Below, one piece after another: positions 53,571 through 55,847 of a DNA stretch of 55,847 bases. Each line of letters opens with the position of its first letter. Position 1 is the first letter of the stretch. Source of the DNA: Helicobacter bilis (GTDB lineage: Bacteria; Campylobacterota; Campylobacteria; Campylobacterales; Helicobacteraceae). The position numbers and the translations under genes were made by a program. The notes below the pieces were generated by a model. That model saw only the letters and a program-made list of their open reading frames with translations, ran no database searches and was not told the DNA's origin. The stretch spans positions 1-55,847 of the forward strand of contig NZ_FZMS01000041.1 in NCBI RefSeq assembly GCF_900198365.1, written 5' to 3'.

Positions 53571-55573
53571 GCTTATTAAAGCAATTTATACAAGAATATG
53601 ATGATTTATATGATAAGAATCTTAGCAAGGAGGGCACAGGCGATATACTGCAAGAAATAAAACAAGCAGAAAGAATCATCAATATGCCAAAATTGCACCC
53701 CACACAAGAGATAAAGCAGTGCTACAAACAGCTAAAAGAACAATATAAAAGCCCTTTGACAATGCAGCTTGTGGGCGATTGCCATCTTAGCATGATTGCC
53801 TTTTTAAATGTGCTTTTTAAAGATTCTCTTATACCCTTAAACAACTCTTTAGCACAGAAAAAATTTATCATTCGTTTTTCTCAAGTCTCATTTGCAAGGG
53901 CATATTACAAACAAAATAGCATTAATGTAAATCTACACACGCTTGATTGTTCTTCTAGTAATTTAGAATCTATTGAGTATTTTGAAGTCTTTGTGAATGT
54001 AGATTTATTGCAAGAATGCGTGATTATAAAAGAGAGTGATTTTAGCAGTAAAAAAACGCTTAATGCAATAAAAGATTCTGATTGCATTCTATGGGTATTA
54101 AATAAGCCAGAAAAACTCAAAAAAGAAGAGTTATTAAAAATCATCAAGAAAAAGCCAAGTATAGCTATAATCGCCTATGATAAAAAAGAGAAAGAAGAGC
54201 ATGGAATATTAGAGCAAGTATCCACACATAGAAAACAACTCATCTCTCAATATAGTCTGCAATCTATCCATGACTTGCATTTATGGAATCTACTTGAGTT
54301 TTACAGGCTTGATGAGAAGTTTGCGTTATGTAAAATTCTTAATAATCTTGCCAAACAGCAACTATCAGGCAAGATAAAAACACCAGAAAATATCCTATCC
54401 GCACTCGACCAAACAAAGATTCTAATAGAATCTTTTTACGCCCAAAAAGATACATTAAAGCAAGATTCAGCACAAAATACAATCATGCAAGATATTTTAG
54501 AGAACATACAAGCAGTCTTGCAAAGGGCAAAGCTAAAAAGGGGAAATGCTATCCTTAAAATAGCACTTGAAAAAAATAAAAATATAGATAAGCATTACAA
54601 AATCATTTTTCAGCATTATAAAAAGCTGGATTTAGCCTATCATAAGGCAAGTAAGCACTTTATCACTAGGCTAAATAAGCTTATTAATGATTATAATTAT
54701 GAAATTTTTGTTAGCATTGCGAAGGGCTTAAAAAGGTATTTAGACAGCATTGTAGAAAGTGTGTTAGATAACTTAGAAACAATTAAAATAAAGACTAGAC
54801 CAAATCAACCAAAATTCCTTGATATATTGACGAATCGCCGCATTGTATATGAGAGCTTTCAACTCAACAAAGATGAACTACTAAGAGAAATAAAAGATTC
54901 TAAAAGCCTTTTAGCAAGAAAACATAAAAATTTATTACAAAAGCTTATGCGACTTGATTCCTATATCAAGCAAAGTATGCGAGATATTATGCAAAATTTT
55001 GAGCGAGTATTGCAAGAATGGGTAGAAGAATCTCATCATATTATCCTACAAAAAAAGCCAAGCTATATTAGCACGGATAGCTATATAAACCTTGAAGAAT
55101 TCCAGCTAAAAATTTTCCAAGATTTTACGCAGCAACATAAAGCAATGATAGATGATTCTCTGTTAAAAATGCACACAGATATTACAACTATAAGTGTATG
55201 GGTAGAAGCCACAAAGACCATATTACTTGAATGCTTAATATTGCGTATAGACCAGAAGTTTCACGCAGACAAAGCCTTAGTAAAACAAGATAATAAGATA
55301 CGCACAACCCCACTTGACAAAGCATTTTTACAAGATTGCATTTTAGAGTTTTTACCTGAAAAAATTGAGCAAATTTTTTGTTCCCTGCCTATCTCACACA
55401 CAATTTTTGATTCTATCCCAAAACAACTTTCACAAATCACAAAAGAAAATGAAAAAACTATCCGCAACAAAATACGAGAAATCATGGACTTGCGTCAAAC
55501 ACTTAAAAACGGCACAAAGATTTTAGAAAACGCCATTGAGAATGGAAGCGAGATAAACATAAATAATGAATAA
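53567..55573 (+). CDS. Dynamin-like partner with degenerate P-loop, second of the pair
   Basis: The 668-residue protein follows the dynamin layout: a helical start, then strand MQLVGDCHLSMIAFLNVLF (66-84) where the P-loop GKS is replaced by S-M-I. A switch-like LIPLNNSLAQKKFIIRF (88-104) and strands CILWVLNKP and SIAIIAYDKKEKEE (where G4 would be) come next. A long helical stalk follows (270-660, for example LNKLINDYNYEIFVSIAKGL). It therefore probably cannot bind GTP in the normal way. Four-base overlap with the first gene implies coupled synthesis and a heteromer. An origin by duplication of one dynamin-like gene is inferred. Confidence 0.7.
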   Translation: MSLLKQFIQEYDDLYDKNLSKEGTGDILQEIKQAERIINMPKLHPTQEIKQCYKQLKEQYKSPLTMQLVGDCHLSMIAFLNVLFKDSLIPLNNSLAQKKFIIRFSQVSFARAYYKQNSINVNLHTLDCSSSNLESIEYFEVFVNVDLLQECVIIKESDFSSKKTLNAIKDSDCILWVLNKPEKLKKEELLKIIKKKPSIAIIAYDKKEKEEHGILEQVSTHRKQLISQYSLQSIHDLHLWNLLEFYRLDEKFALCKILNNLAKQQLSGKIKTPENILSALDQTKILIESFYAQKDTLKQDSAQNTIMQDILENIQAVLQRAKLKRGNAILKIALEKNKNIDKHYKIIFQHYKKLDLAYHKASKHFITRLNKLINDYNYEIFVSIAKGLKRYLDSIVESVLDNLETIKIKTRPNQPKFLDILTNRRIVYESFQLNKDELLREIKDSKSLLARKHKNLLQKLMRLDSYIKQSMRDIMQNFERVLQEWVEESHHIILQKKPSYISTDSYINLEEFQLKIFQDFTQQHKAMIDDSLLKMHTDITTISVWVEATKTILLECLILRIDQKFHADKALVKQDNKIRTTPLDKAFLQDCILEFLPEKIEQIFCSLPISHTIFDSIPKQLSQITKENEKTIRNKIREIMDLRQTLKNGTKILENAIENGSEININNE

Positions 55574-55584
55574 TTAAGGACTAT

Positions 55585-55812
55585 GTGGAAGATTTTTGGA
55601 GGGTTTTAGAATCATTGGTAGATCTAATTTCCTATTCTAAGTCTGAAATTATATTAAAACTCTGCAACCCAAACACGCTAATCACCCCCTCCATTAAATA
55701 CACATTCTTTTACAATAAATTTCTACTCGAAAATGCAACCTGCATTGTAACATCTATGGCAAAGAATCTAAAACAGCCACAACATAAACATTATTTCAAG
55801 TCAAACTTATAA
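55585..55812 (+). CDS. Short open frame after the dynamin-like pair, unassigned
   Basis: A GTG at 55585, with AAGGA 4 bases before it, opens 75 codons (VEDFWRVLESLVDLISYSKS, LCNPNTLITPSIKYTFFYNK) and ends 35 bases before the window edge. It shows no family I recognise. It could be a real small gene or a remnant of a third gene of the operon. Low confidence. Confidence 0.3.
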   Translation: MEDFWRVLESLVDLISYSKSEIILKLCNPNTLITPSIKYTFFYNKFLLENATCIVTSMAKNLKQPQHKHYFKSNL

Positions 55813-55847
55813 ATCAATTTACCCCACTATCCCCTAAAACACCACCC

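Overview
The window is about 55.8 kb of low-GC chromosome from a Helicobacter-type epsilonproteobacterium (Campylobacterota). The flagellin closely resembles H. pylori FlaA. ThyX replaces ThyA, the yidD-yidC-jag-mnmE block is present, and a CjaA-type cysteine-binding lipoprotein occurs. A fused HisIE implies histidine biosynthesis, which H. pylori lacks, so an enterohepatic (non-pylori) Helicobacter is the best guess. I found no rRNA, tRNA, CRISPR array, IS element or prophage.

Layout. 0.1-9.3 kb: an outer-membrane beta-barrel behind a T13 tract, an MCP, an oversized PanC carrying a 12-residue repeat insertion, a porin-like OMP, the CjaA-like lipoprotein, a NYN-domain protein and a DHH phosphoesterase. 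9.6-16.1 kb: flaA with a sigma-28-like promoter, an HDOD protein, hypD, a frameshifted lipoprotein, a TM2 protein and another OMP. 16.1-24.6 kb: a GspE-type ATPase, thyX, a coaD-tmk-comF run, then a Lic1-like choline locus (fused LicC-LicA plus a LicB-like permease), and flgJ/flgA. 24.6-33.5 kb: a two-component system, ilvE, an SPFH protein, hisIE, pyrH and engB. 33.7-39.9 kb: leuS, a four-gene Mla-type lipid transporter and dgkA. 40.2-43.5 kb: a run of broken genes (DUF6492-like glycosyltransferase with a poly-G tract, P-loop kinase, crcB, aldo/keto reductase). 43.5-49.1 kb: mnmE-jag-yidC-yidD and an amino-acid ABC permease. 50.1-55.8 kb: atpB, a small membrane protein and a pair of large dynamin-like proteins.

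The most interesting signals are these. (1) A phase-variable licCA fusion whose G12 tract sits just before the choline-kinase catalytic loop and is out of frame here. (2) A second G-tract switch in a glycosyltransferase; the two loci together suggest switchable surface-glycan decoration. (3) A dynamin-like pair in which the first protein keeps a P-loop and the second has lost it. (4) Low-complexity insertions in conserved enzymes (PanC, EngB), and a strong excess of AGATTCT/AGAATCT that even builds one of these insertions. (5) A dispersed inverted-repeat family (TGTCATATTGAGCG type).

Several genes carry single-base frameshifts, often in short A/T runs. They are clustered and mostly spare the large housekeeping genes, so local decay is more likely than general sequencing error, but resequencing would settle it.
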